In this document: positions 44,359 through 53,900 of the stretch, piece after piece
How the letters are laid out: every line of letters begins with the position of its first letter
Position numbering within the stretch: the first letter of the stretch is position 1
Made by a program: the position numbers and the translations under genes
From: Nocardia camponoti
GTDB taxonomy: Bacteria > Actinomycetota > Actinomycetes > Mycobacteriales > Mycobacteriaceae
Assembly (NCBI RefSeq): GCF_014646135.1
Contig: NZ_BMMW01000005.1
Span: forward strand, 1 to 54,663
Direction: 5' to 3'
Length of the DNA: 54,663 nucleotides
The notes under the pieces: model-generated
Database searches by the model: none
Told to the model about the DNA's origin: nothing
What the model saw: the letters and a program-made list of their open reading frames with translations, nothing else

Positions 44359-45281
44359 GGGAAACAAGGACAATGCCCGTTCCCGACGGGCTCGATGGGA
44401 TGCGGGTCGACGCTGGCCTGTCGCGTCTGCTTGGCCTGTCGCGCACGGCGGTGGTCGCGCTCACCGAAGAGGGCTCGGTGCTGATCGACGGTGCCGCCGC
44501 CGGCAAGTCCGACCGGCTCACCGCTGGCGCGTGGCTTGAAGTGATCTTCCCCGAACCCAAGCGTGAGCTGGTTGTCGAAGCGACGCCGGTCGAAGGCATG
44601 AACATCCTGTACGCCGACGACGACATCGTGGCCGTCGACAAGCCAGTTGGCGTCGCCGCGCACGCGGGCGTCGGCTGGACCGGCCCGACCGTCGTTGGCG
44701 GACTCGCCGCGATGGGCTACCGCATTTCCACCTCGGGCGCGCACGAACGTCAGGGCATCGTGCACCGACTCGACGTCGGCACGTCCGGGGTGATGGTTGT
44801 CGCGCAGTCCGAACACGCTTACACGATGCTCAAGCGCGCCTTCAAGGAACGCACCGTCGACAAGCAATACCATGCCCTTGTGCAGGGACATCCCGATCCG
44901 AGCAGTGGCACCATCGACGCGCCGATCGGTCGTGCGCGCGGCAACGCGTGGAAGTTCGCGGTCACCGCTGACGGTCGTCCGAGCATCACCCATTACGACA
45001 CCATCGAGGCGTTCCAGGCGGCGAGCCTGCTCGACATTCACCTCGAAACTGGTCGCACCCATCAGATTCGCGTGCACTTTTCGGCCGTGCGCCACCCCTG
45101 CGCTGGCGACCTGACCTACGGTGCCGACCCGACGCTCGCTAAGCGCCTCGGCCTGGAACGGCAGTGGTTGCACGCGCGCAAGTTGGGCTTCCACCACCCG
45201 GCCGACGGCCGCTGGTTGGAAATCGAAAGCGAATACCCCGAAGATCTATCGGGCGCTTTGGACGTACTACGTAATGCCTGA
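44355..45281 (+). CDS. RluD-family pseudouridine synthase
   Basis: 308 aa. N-terminal S4 RNA-binding domain (GLDGMRVDAGLSRLLGLSRT) and RluA-type catalytic domain with the active Asp in HRLDVGTSGVMVV (about residue 139), KQYHALVQGHP, and ETGRTHQIRVHFSAVRHP. Isomerises uridine to pseudouridine in 23S rRNA; the exact site (RluD, 1911/1915/1917-type) is by family. Overlaps lspA by 4 bp and the next gene by 8 bp. Corresponds to Rv1540. Confidence 0.92.
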   Translation: MRETRTMPVPDGLDGMRVDAGLSRLLGLSRTAVVALTEEGSVLIDGAAAGKSDRLTAGAWLEVIFPEPKRELVVEATPVEGMNILYADDDIVAVDKPVGVAAHAGVGWTGPTVVGGLAAMGYRISTSGAHERQGIVHRLDVGTSGVMVVAQSEHAYTMLKRAFKERTVDKQYHALVQGHPDPSSGTIDAPIGRARGNAWKFAVTADGRPSITHYDTIEAFQAASLLDIHLETGRTHQIRVHFSAVRHPCAGDLTYGADPTLAKRLGLERQWLHARKLGFHHPADGRWLEIESEYPEDLSGALDVLRNA

Positions 45282-46107
45282 CGAGCCGGGGTCGCCCGAT
45301 CCGTCGTCGGAGCAGTTGCCGACGACGGGCGATCCCGGTTTTGGTTCTGACAATGCACGCGAATCCGCCGCCGCCGCAAGCGAACTCGACGCGGCGCACG
45401 AGGACGCCAGTACCGCTTCGGACGAATCCGCCGACGAGTCCTCTTGGCGTCCCTCGCGCGGAGTTCTCATCGGCGGTGCGTTCCTCCTCATCGCGGCCGT
45501 CGCGTCGATGATCCTCGGGATCACCAATCCCCGTCCCTCCCTTGGCATTACGACCGACCGACTCGGTCCCGCACCCGGTCAGCAGATTGAGCAGTACTTC
45601 GATCAAGCGCGCGACTCCTTGCACGGCACCGACAGCGACCCGCACTGGGCGCTCGTGTCGTTCACCGAATATCTGACGGCGCAACAACTTCCGCAGGCCG
45701 TCGACGGACTGCGGATCTCCGGGGTGATCTGGCACGTCCCCATCGACCGCGTGCAGACGCCGGTGCTCACCGTCGCCACTCCCGCGGGCGACACACCGGC
45801 CGTGAACTCCGCCGACGCGGCAGCGGGATTGCTTGCCGCCCAACAGTTTCGCGATCAGCGCAGCGCCGACATCGCGAAGGTGACTGAGTCGCGGTTGCGC
45901 GCGGGGTGCGCGTGCGCGGCGGGAATTGTCGTGCGCGGCACGCTGACTCAGCTCAATGAGCTCGCTGCGAAGCCGGATGTGCGTGCGGTGCAAGCACTTC
46001 CTGCCGACGCGGTAGCGGGCCGGTTCGCCGTCTCACCTCTGCGCCCCGATCAGGTCGGCATCGCGACAACCACGGTCCCCGACGACGGCCCCGTCCCCAC
46101 CGAATAG
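45274..46107 (+). CDS. Single-span membrane protein, unknown
   Basis: 277 aa from ATG 45274, overlapping the rluD stop by 8 bp; a longer frame inside rluD is not used. About 62 acidic, disordered cytosolic residues, one membrane helix (GVLIGGAFLLIAAVASMILG), then an outside domain of about 190 residues with alpha/beta pattern and a CAC motif (RAGCACAAGIVV). The acidic tail plus helix resembles actinobacterial divisome-adjacent or envelope proteins, but I do not recognise the family. Probably co-transcribed with lspA-rluD. Confidence 0.75.
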   Translation: MPDEPGSPDPSSEQLPTTGDPGFGSDNARESAAAASELDAAHEDASTASDESADESSWRPSRGVLIGGAFLLIAAVASMILGITNPRPSLGITTDRLGPAPGQQIEQYFDQARDSLHGTDSDPHWALVSFTEYLTAQQLPQAVDGLRISGVIWHVPIDRVQTPVLTVATPAGDTPAVNSADAAAGLLAAQQFRDQRSADIAKVTESRLRAGCACAAGIVVRGTLTQLNELAAKPDVRAVQALPADAVAGRFAVSPLRPDQVGIATTTVPDDGPVPTE

Positions 46108-46109
46108 CG

Positions 46110-46274
46110 TCACCGTAAGCGACGCTGCTCGGCTAACTCCCACAGCTTGGCCGCCATATCAACATCGCCCGCGCGGTCGTAGGCGTCGGCCATGAAGTCG
46201 ACGTCGTCGGCGTCGAGTTGGTCGAGGGTCACGATGAGCGGAAAGAACAGCTCGTCGAGGTCGTCGGGGGTCAC
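46110..46274 (-). CDS. 54-aa acidic protein downstream of ctpE
   Basis: GTG 46274 opens a 54-codon frame beginning VTPDDLDELFFPLIVTLDQL and ending in KLWELAEQRRLR before TGA. It starts 18 bp after the ctpE stop on the same strand. Strongly acidic in the first 39 residues, then a helical stretch like a single tetratricopeptide helix pair (DFMADAYDRAGDVDMAAKLW). Shorter than usual gene-finder limits, but codon use is that of the neighbours and the spacing suggests co-transcription with ctpE. Function unknown; acidic residues could bind a cation such as calcium. Confidence 0.6.
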   Translation of the reverse strand: MTPDDLDELFFPLIVTLDQLDADDVDFMADAYDRAGDVDMAAKLWELAEQRRLR

Positions 46275-46292
46275 CGCGCAACGGTACTCCAG

Positions 46293-48680
46293 TTACGAAA
46301 CTGATTCCGTAACAAGGGTTCTCGCGCGCCGCGACTGCACAAGCCACGCCGCTTCGACCAATACGATGCCGACCGCGCCGCACACCAGCGCCGCCGTCGT
46401 GAGTCGCGGATTCGACGGATCGAGCTTGAAGAATTCGCGGGTGAACGGAATCGAGAACAGCGCGACATACGCCGCGACCGACCCGCCGATCAGCAGGTAT
46501 TTCCACCAGACGAACGGTCGCGCGACCAACGCGAGCACCCACATCGCGATCATGATCAACGTGATGAGCGCGGTAGTGCTGGCCTGGACCTTCTGCGTCT
46601 CGGTCGCTTCCGGTCCCGCGTAAGCGATCAGGTAGGCGATGAACGTCGCGACCCCAATGACCACGCCGGACGGGACAGCGAGCCGCATCACGCGACCAAC
46701 GAAGCCCGACCGCGCGCGCTCGTTGTTGGGCGCGAGCGAGAGCACGAACGCCGGGATGCCGATGGTGAACCAGGCCGCGATCGTGACGTGGCGAGGCAGG
46801 AACGGGTAGCCGATCGGGTCGTAGCCGAAGATCTGCGAACCGACGCCCGCGACCCCAACGAGGAACGCGAGCAGCACCGAGTACACGGTCTTGGTGAGGA
46901 ACAGGTTCGATACGCGTTCGATGTTGCCGATCACCCGGCGGCCCTCACCGACCACGTAGGGCAACGTCGCGAACTTGTTGTCTAGCAACACAATTTGGGC
47001 GACCGCACGCGTTGCCGGACTGCCCGCGCCCATCGCGACGCCGATGTCGGCATCTTTGAGGGCGAGCACGTCGTTGACGCCGTCGCCGGTCATCGCGACC
47101 GTGTGCCCACGCGACTGCAACGCCGTGACCATCGCGCGTTTCTGGTCGGGTCGCACGCGCCCGAACGTGGTGTTGTCCGCCACGACGTCGGCGAGTTGGG
47201 CCGGGTCGTCGGGCAGCTTGCGCGCGTCGATGGGGTGGTCGCCGCCGGGCAGGCCGAGCGTCGAAGCGACCGCACCGACCGAAACCGCGTTGTCGCCGGA
47301 GATCACCTTCACCGCGACGTGCTGGTCAGCGAAGTATTCGAGGGTTTCCTTCGCGTCGGGCCGCACCTTTTGCTCAAGGACGACGAGCGCGGCGGGGTCG
47401 ACGGTGCCGGGCGCGTCAGCGGCGTCTACGGGCCGGTCGCTGCGAGCGAGCAGCAGCACGCGAAGCCCACGCGCGCCCAATTCTTCGGCTCGCTCGGCGG
47501 TCGCCGATGACGGGTCGAGCAGCACGTCCGGCGCGCCGAGGAGCCAATTCCCTTCTTGCCCATAGGAAATGCCGCTCCACTTCTTGGCCGACGAGAACGG
47601 GGCGACAGCGGTGCTCGTCCATCCCGGTGTGTCGGGCATGTCTTCGGCGATGGCGGCGACGCTCGCGTTGGGACGCGGGTCGTCAGACGCCAACGCGCCC
47701 AACACCTTTCGGACCTGGCCGTCGTCGAAGCCGTCGAGCGCGATCACCTCAGCGACGCGCATCCCGTTTTCGGTAAGCGTGCCGGTCTTGTCCGCGCAGA
47801 CAACGTCAACGCGCGCCAACCCCTCGATCGCGGGCAGTTCCTGCACGAGGCACTGACGCTTGCCGAGTCGAATCACGCCAACCGCGAACGCGATTGACGT
47901 CATCAGAACCAGGCCCTCGGGCACCATCGGCACGAGTGCCGCGACCATGCCGGTGACGGCGGGTCGCCACGATTCCTTGCTCGACACCAGCTGGTTGTAA
48001 ATGCTGAGCAGGCCAGCGGGGATGAGCAGGTAGGTGATGAAGGTGAGGATCTTGTCGATGCCCGAGCGCAGCTCCGACTTCACCAGCGTGAACTTGCTCG
48101 CCTCTTCGGCCAGCTTCGCGGCGTAGGCGTCGCGACCGACCTTCGTCGCGCGGTAGGCACCCGAACCGGAAACGACGAAGCTGCCCGACATCACCGGCGC
48201 GCCGACGGCCTTGTCGATCGGATCGGCTTCGCCGGTAAGCAGCGACTCGTCGACTTCGAGCGCGGATGCTTCCTCGACCTCACCGTCGACAACGATCTGG
48301 TCGCCGGGGCCGAGTTCGATGAGGTCGTCGAGCACAACGTCGGCGGGCGAAACCTGGGTCGCGACACCGTCGCGGCGCACGGTCGGCTTGGCCTGGCTAA
48401 CAATCGCGAGCTGGTCAAGGGTCCGTTTCGCGCGGATTTCCTGGATGATGCCGATCCCGCTGTTGGCGATGATGAGCAGGCCGAACATGCCGTCGATGGG
48501 GCTGCCCGCGACCAAGACGAGCACAAGGAGCACGCCGAGGATGGCGTTGATCTTGGTGAAGACGTTGGCGCGGATGATCTCGCCCACGGAACGACTCGCG
48601 CGCGCTGGCACGTCATTGGTACGGCCGTCTCGTTGACGCTCGGCGACTTGGGCCGCCGTGAGACCGGAGGAAAACGACAT
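46293..48680 (-). CDS. ctpE: Cation-transporting P-type ATPase, CtpE-like
   Basis: 795 aa from ATG 48680; upstream codons are not conserved. P-type motifs: LLTGEADPI (actuator), CADKTGTLTENG with the phosphorylated Asp, KWSGISYG nucleotide domain, and MTGDGVNDVLALKDADIGVAMG hinge. It closely resembles M. tuberculosis CtpE as I remember it (INAILGVLL, DGMFGLLIIANS, AIEGLARVDVV, NLFLTKTVYSVLLA), a calcium-uptake ATPase linked to cell-surface integrity. Ten membrane helices expected, four of them C-terminal. Transcribed with the 54-aa gene downstream. Confidence 0.92.
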   Translation of the reverse strand: MSFSSGLTAAQVAERQRDGRTNDVPARASRSVGEIIRANVFTKINAILGVLLVLVLVAGSPIDGMFGLLIIANSGIGIIQEIRAKRTLDQLAIVSQAKPTVRRDGVATQVSPADVVLDDLIELGPGDQIVVDGEVEEASALEVDESLLTGEADPIDKAVGAPVMSGSFVVSGSGAYRATKVGRDAYAAKLAEEASKFTLVKSELRSGIDKILTFITYLLIPAGLLSIYNQLVSSKESWRPAVTGMVAALVPMVPEGLVLMTSIAFAVGVIRLGKRQCLVQELPAIEGLARVDVVCADKTGTLTENGMRVAEVIALDGFDDGQVRKVLGALASDDPRPNASVAAIAEDMPDTPGWTSTAVAPFSSAKKWSGISYGQEGNWLLGAPDVLLDPSSATAERAEELGARGLRVLLLARSDRPVDAADAPGTVDPAALVVLEQKVRPDAKETLEYFADQHVAVKVISGDNAVSVGAVASTLGLPGGDHPIDARKLPDDPAQLADVVADNTTFGRVRPDQKRAMVTALQSRGHTVAMTGDGVNDVLALKDADIGVAMGAGSPATRAVAQIVLLDNKFATLPYVVGEGRRVIGNIERVSNLFLTKTVYSVLLAFLVGVAGVGSQIFGYDPIGYPFLPRHVTIAAWFTIGIPAFVLSLAPNNERARSGFVGRVMRLAVPSGVVIGVATFIAYLIAYAGPEATETQKVQASTTALITLIMIAMWVLALVARPFVWWKYLLIGGSVAAYVALFSIPFTREFFKLDPSNPRLTTAALVCGAVGIVLVEAAWLVQSRRARTLVTESVS

Positions 48681-48715
48681 GCGGGTCAGGCTACGGCAGT
48701 CGTAACATGGGATGA

Positions 48716-49630
48716 ATGCAGCGCAGCGCAAGCGTCCCCGGTGCCGCGTTCGGCGTCGGGGCGTATTTGATTTGGGGACTATTTCCAGCATTTTTCGGGC
48801 TGCTCGCGTTCGCTTCGCCCGCTGAGGTCGTCGCGCAACGCGTGATTTGGACGCTTGTTGTCGTGACGCTTGTGCTCGCGCTCACCGGGCGGCTGCGCGA
48901 ACTGCGCGGCATCGACGGTCGCACGTGGCGGTTGGCCGCCGTGGCATCCGCGGCGATCGCGACCAACTGGGGCGTTTACGTGTTCGGCGTGCTTACCGGG
49001 CACGTTGTCGAATGCGCGCTTGGATATTTCATCAATCCGCTGGTCACGGTAGCTTTCGGGGTTGTGCTTTTTCGGGAACGGCTCAGCATCGCGCAGTGGT
49101 GTGCGCTCGGGTTAGGCGCTTTGGCGGTGGTGGTACTGACCGTCGACTACGGCAGGCCGCCGATCATCGCGCTGATCCTCGCGTGCTCGTTCGCCACCTA
49201 TGGGCTGGTCAAGAAGGTGATTCGACTCGACGCGTTGCGGTCGATCGCGGCGGAAGGGATTGTCGCGGCGCCGTTCGCACTCGCGTTCGTGCTTGTTCTA
49301 CTGTTCACCGGCAACAGTCAAATGACAAGCAGTCCAGCCCATTTGGGCCTGCTGATGATGACCGGTCCGATCACTCTCATCCCACTGCTGTTGTTTTCCG
49401 TTGCGGCCCAACGAGTTCCGCTCTCCACGATGGGCATCCTGCAATACCTCACGCCCGCGTTGCAGATGGCGTGGGGCGTCGCGGTGATGCACGAGCCAAT
49501 GCCCGCGTCGCGCTGGATCGGGTTCGCGCTGATTTGGGCGGGCCTTGCGGTGTTCACGACCGATGCGATCGTGCGCGGACGCCGCGCCGCGACGGTGACG
49601 GCCGTCGCCGAACCCGACCCTGTTCGTTAG
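48716..49630 (+). CDS. rarD: EamA/RarD-family transporter
   Basis: 304 aa from ATG 48716, divergent from ctpE by 35 bp. Ten membrane helices of the DMT superfamily arranged as two EamA repeats. RarD hallmarks: LIWGLFPAFFGLLAFASPAE near residue 18, EVVAQRVIWTLVVV, NWGVYVFGVLTGHVVECALGYFINPL and LQYLTPALQMAWGV. RarD was named for chloramphenicol sensitivity; substrates are not established. Confidence 0.9.
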   Translation: MQRSASVPGAAFGVGAYLIWGLFPAFFGLLAFASPAEVVAQRVIWTLVVVTLVLALTGRLRELRGIDGRTWRLAAVASAAIATNWGVYVFGVLTGHVVECALGYFINPLVTVAFGVVLFRERLSIAQWCALGLGALAVVVLTVDYGRPPIIALILACSFATYGLVKKVIRLDALRSIAAEGIVAAPFALAFVLVLLFTGNSQMTSSPAHLGLLMMTGPITLIPLLLFSVAAQRVPLSTMGILQYLTPALQMAWGVAVMHEPMPASRWIGFALIWAGLAVFTTDAIVRGRRAATVTAVAEPDPVR

Positions 49631-49719
49631 CGAAGCGACGCGGCGCGAAAGTGTTGGCGCGCACCGGCCGCCCGGTACGCTCAGCGAAGACATTTCCGTC
49701 GCTGAGGTTGGCACGAAAG

Positions 49720-50649
49720 GTGTGGTCGTTGCACGAGTCGGGGTTTTCTGATCGAGTGGCTGGCGTGCTGGTTGGCGGCGCTGCGGGCGACGCTCTCGGC
49801 GCGGGCTACGAATTCTCCATCCCCGGTCGCGACGCGGTGATCGGCATGGTTGGCGGCGGGCCCTTCGACTGGGCACCGGGCGAGTGGACCGACGACACGT
49901 CGATGGCGTTAGCCGTGGCGTTCGCGTCGATCAATGGGCCTGGCACCGACCTCGAAGCGGTCGCGGCGGGCTTCATCGCCTGGTACGACTCGCGCCCGCC
50001 GGACATCGGCAACCAGACCCGCAAGGTGCTGTCGGCGCGGCCCGCGTCCGCGCAGGAGATGCAGCTCAAGGCGATGTCGCTGACCGGGCGCACCGGCGGC
50101 AACGGTTCGCTGATGCGTACCGCGCCCGTCGCGCTGGCCTACCTCGATGACGCCGACGAATGCATTGCGGCGGCGGGCCGCATTGGCCTGCTCACGCATG
50201 CCGACGAGCACGCCGTCGAAGCGTGCAAGTTGTGGACGTACGCGGTGCGGCACGCGGTGCTCAACGCGAACTTCGACGGGGTACGCGAGTATGTGGCGAC
50301 GTCGCCGCAGGCCGAGTACTGGACCGAGCGACTCGACGAAGCCGAACGCGGCACGCCGCCGGACTTCGCCAACAACGGCTGGGTGGTACACGCGCTCCAA
50401 ACCGCTTGGTGGGCAATCACTTCCACCGATCAGTCGACGCCCGATCACCTGCCGCTCGCACTCACCGCGTGCGTGCGGGCGGGCAACGACACCGACACCA
50501 CCGCCGCGATCGCGGGCGGGCTGCTCGGTGCGCGTTGGGGCGCGTCGGCGGTGCCTGCCGAGTGGCGTTCCCTGTTGCACGGCTACCCCGGGCTCACCGG
50601 CGCTGACCTTCCCGACCTAGCCCTTCGGGTCGCGTCCCGAGTTTCGTAG
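49720..50649 (+). CDS. ADP-ribosylglycohydrolase (DraG/ARH family)
   Basis: 309 aa from GTG 49720; TTG 49732 or 49708 cannot be excluded because no strong ribosome site is visible. The fold signature VAGVLVGGAAGDALG near residue 12, the metal-binding WTDDTSMALA (Asp pair near 48), the GGNGSLMRTAPVAL block and the C-terminal GNDTDTTAAIAGGLLGARWG are all present. It removes ADP-ribose from proteins or nucleic acids, or acts on free ADP-ribose derivatives; the target is not predictable. No ADP-ribosyltransferase is seen in the window. Confidence 0.9.
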   Translation: MWSLHESGFSDRVAGVLVGGAAGDALGAGYEFSIPGRDAVIGMVGGGPFDWAPGEWTDDTSMALAVAFASINGPGTDLEAVAAGFIAWYDSRPPDIGNQTRKVLSARPASAQEMQLKAMSLTGRTGGNGSLMRTAPVALAYLDDADECIAAAGRIGLLTHADEHAVEACKLWTYAVRHAVLNANFDGVREYVATSPQAEYWTERLDEAERGTPPDFANNGWVVHALQTAWWAITSTDQSTPDHLPLALTACVRAGNDTDTTAAIAGGLLGARWGASAVPAEWRSLLHGYPGLTGADLPDLALRVASRVS

Positions 50650-50711
50650 TGCCATAACGTATTCAATGTAAAACGGCACATCTTCACACTCGTGCCCGGT
50701 AGCGTGCGCCT

Positions 50712-50741
50712 TGGCACAGTGCCAGTGACCGCGCCGGTCAC
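50712..50741. promoter_or_regulatory. Two adjacent perfect palindromes upstream of the 36-aa gene
   Basis: TGGCACAGTGCCA (50712-50724, 6-bp arms) is followed without a gap by GTGACCGCGCCGGTCAC (50725-50741, 6-bp arms). They end 24 bp before the peptide ATG, so could be operators or a 5' UTR structure. I cannot assign a regulator. Confidence 0.65.
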
Positions 50742-50765
50742 GTGAGAGAGTATGGAGTCGCCAGT

Positions 50766-50876
50766 ATGCGCGTACAGAACATCGCCGAAGCAACCGTTGG
50801 TATCGACCTGAACGCGATCCTGGCCCTGCTCGCTGGTTCGATCAGCACCGGTTCCGTGCAGGCTGGCATTTCCTGA
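50766..50876 (+). CDS. 36-aa peptide, possible mycomembrane-type small protein
   Basis: ATG 50766 with GGAG 8 bp upstream opens 36 codons: MRVQNIAEATVGIDLNAILA, then a hydrophobic LLAGS and a small-residue tail SISTGSVQAGIS, ending at TGA. The gene is framed by palindromes upstream and a perfect terminator 14 bp after the stop, so it is probably a real, independently expressed unit. Amphipathic helix, no export signal, Ser/Thr/Gly-rich end: this recalls the very small PorA/PorH-type mycolated proteins of corynebacteria, but there is no sequence identity I can point to. Confidence 0.6.
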   Translation: MRVQNIAEATVGIDLNAILALLAGSISTGSVQAGIS

Positions 50877-50890
50877 ACCGCTTTAAACCG

Positions 50891-50926
50891 AAAGAGGCTG
50901 TCGCGCGCACTAGCGACAGCCTCTTT
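50891..50926. terminator. Strong bidirectional terminator
   Basis: A perfect 14-bp inverted repeat (AAAGAGGCTGTCGC and GCGACAGCCTCTTT) around an 8-nt loop, with A-rich left and T-rich right flanks so that both strands give a hairpin ending in U residues. It lies between the 36-aa gene (plus) and emb (minus), serving both. Confidence 0.93.
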
Positions 50927-50930
50927 CGCA

Positions 50931-53900
50931 TTACCAGGCAGTGATCGTTTGCCCGGGAGACCAAGTGCCCCAACGTGATTGGGTGCTGACACTCGACTGT
51001 GCGGGGGTTGCCGCGCTGTCGAGCGGCAGGTAGCGCTCAACCGAACCCCAGTCGCGTGACCAGTCGTTATTCAGATAGGTCGGCAGGGTGCGCGCGGTGA
51101 ACAGCAGTTGCGTCCAGCCGAGCGGACCGCCACCGTCGTGGCCCTGCCACAGGTTGGTGATAGTCGCACCGTTGCGGTCCGGCAGGATGCGGAACTCCGG
51201 CAGCTCGGCGATGCCGTTGTGGGTCGGCATCAGGTTCTGGCACGGGAAGTGCAGCGCGACGGCCCAGTCGAGCAGCACCGGGGTGCGTTTGCCTAGATAG
51301 TTGTTCAACGTGACCGTCTGCGGCATGCGCGGCGGGGTGACGGCGAGCCACTGGTCAGCGCCGAGGTTGCGGTCGGTGGCGACGAGGCGAACCAGGTTGG
51401 TGTCGGCGGGCAGCTGATCGAGCGGCACGCGCAGGTTGCGCCATACCGGCGACGGGCCGATGTCGATTGGATCGACGCGACCCCCGACCGTGGGCAGCCC
51501 ATCGGCCCCGACCGTGCCGTATTCGACCGCGAGCTCCTGGCCGGGGTGGACGATGCCGTCGGCGTCGACCGAACGGATACGGCCAGCCGCCGAGATCGCG
51601 AGCAGCGGGCCGCGCGGGCCATCAGGGAGGCGGTACCAGCCCGAAGTCAGCGTCGCCGGTTCCTGCGTGCCCGTCCGGTAACTGCCGAAGACAGGCGTTG
51701 TCGGGTCGAGGCCGAAGGGCAGACTTAGCGAGTCGCGACGAGTTTCCGCACCTGCCGATGTGGACGCGTCGCGCAGCTTCGCGGGGTCATCGGAGACCGA
51801 ATTCGCTTGCCCCGTTGTGGTTTCCACCTCGTCGGAGGTGAGGACGGGCGCGACACCACCGGCGACAAAGCCGGTCGACTGGCCAGCGAGCGTGGCGCTG
51901 GCGTCACCGGCGAACGGGGCGAGCATGCCGACGTTCGGGTCGGGTTCGACGAGCACCTGATCGGCCATGCCGCAGCCGCCAGCGAACGCGCCCGCGAAGT
52001 TTGACGAGGCGAGCGAGTACGAAGGATATTGCGATACAGCCGCTTTGGCGAAGGAGCCAAGTTCGACGAACACCATGAACACGGCGGCGATCGCCAGCGG
52101 GGCGAAGGTGAACCTGCCGCGCGGCTTGTCCGACTTCGGCCGTGGGTCGATGTGATGCCAGGCGGCGACGGCCAGCGCGATGGCGGTGAAGCCCGCGAAG
52201 ACGCTCGACAGGCCGATGCCGCCGATCGTGATTGGCTTGTCCCAGAACGGGATTCGCCACGCAGATGCGTACCAGTAACCATTCGCGGCGACGAACGTCA
52301 TCGCGAGGGCGAAGCTGACCGTCGCGGCGAACAGGGCTCGGTTGCGCGGCGACACCTGCACGCGACGACTCACCGCGACCGCCGTGAGTGCGCCGACGCA
52401 GGTCGCGAGGCCGGCGAATACGCCGAACTGGTGGGTCCACTTTGTCGGCGAGAACATCATGAACGCCATCGCGGCGACGGTGATGCCGAGCAGTCGACAG
52501 GTGGGGCCGGTCGCGGTGCCGGGGATGTGGCCGCCGCGCCGCAGCATCGTGATCGCGCAAACGACGAGGCCGAGCAGCATCATGAACACGCCGAAGCGGC
52601 GGGTGAGCCAGCCGTCAGCGTTGAGGTCGAGCAGGTATTGATAGCGCAGGAATTCGAAGAACCACGACTCGCCGGGGCCGATCAGGTTGTGCACGCGCAT
52701 CATCTCGCGGGCGCCAGCGAAGGTGCGGTCGGCGAAGACGACGGTAAGCACGACTACGCCCGCCGCACCGATCGGGAGCAAAAGCGGAAGGTAGCCAACG
52801 GTTTTCGCGCGTCGGACGAGGGTCGCGGTCGCGGCGCGAGCGCCCGCGATGAGCGCGCCGATGCAGATCAAGCCAGACGGGGCGACGGTGAGCGTCATCG
52901 CGGCGGCGATCACCGCGAAGGCGAACGGCAGCAGTCGATGCGTCGCGATGGCACGTTCGACCGAGACCCAGGTGACCAAAACACCAAGGGCGACAACGAA
53001 TTCCGCGCGAAGGCCGTTGTTGTAGGGCAGCCAGAAAGCGAGGAACACTGCGGCGGCGGTGGTCGTCGCGATGCGTTCGCGGCGGAGCGCGACGCCCAGG
53101 CGCGGCAGCACTTCGCGGCTAATGAGCCACCAGGTGAGGATCGCCGCACCGAGCGCGGGCAGTCGCACGATGGGGCTGGCGGCGGAGAAGTGGCTGATCC
53201 AGCCGATGATGTCGGTGTAGGGCGTGTAGAACGGGCCTTCGTCGACGCTGAACCAGCGGTAGTAGTTCGACATGTAGCCCGAGCTGGCCGCGCCTCGTGC
53301 CATGCCGAGGATGTAGCCGTCGTCGGAGGTGTTCGCGCCGATGAAATGCCAAATCGTGAGGACGGCGAAGACGACCCAGTCGGTGGGGCGCAGCCGCCAC
53401 CAGCGTTGCGGGAGGAACCGGCGGGGTGAGCGGCCGTCGAGCGCGTCGAGCTGATGCAGGGCGACGAGCGCGGCGGCGGTGGCGATCAAGCAGGCGATGA
53501 TCGCGGCGAGTTTGAGCAGTGTGGGTGAGGTCGTGTAGCGGGAGTCGACGGTGATGCCAACGTTGAGGGCCGCTGGCGCGCTGCCGGTGAGTTCGCTGAA
53601 GACGCCGACGACCTGCGGGCGCAGGTCTTGCGCGAGCGTCGCGCCTTCGTTGGCAACGCCAGTGACGTCGACCGTCGCCGCCTGCGGGGTGATGCTGGTG
53701 GCGATCGCGCAGTCTTTGCCAGCGAGGTCGGCGAGCGGGGCACTCCACAGCAGCGTTGACCGCGAGACCACGTCAACGCGACCCGGCCGCTCGGCGGTGT
53801 CACCGACGACCTTGACGACAAAGCCGTAACGCTCCATGTCGGCCGATTGGCGCGGGATGGTCGAGGTGACCACGCCGCCCTGGCTCAGCGTGGTGATCGA

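Noticed and set aside
48847..49719. N-terminal half of a 600-codon frame ending in the ADP-ribosylglycohydrolase
   Set aside because: This part overlaps rarD out of frame and has shadow-type composition; homology begins near 49720.
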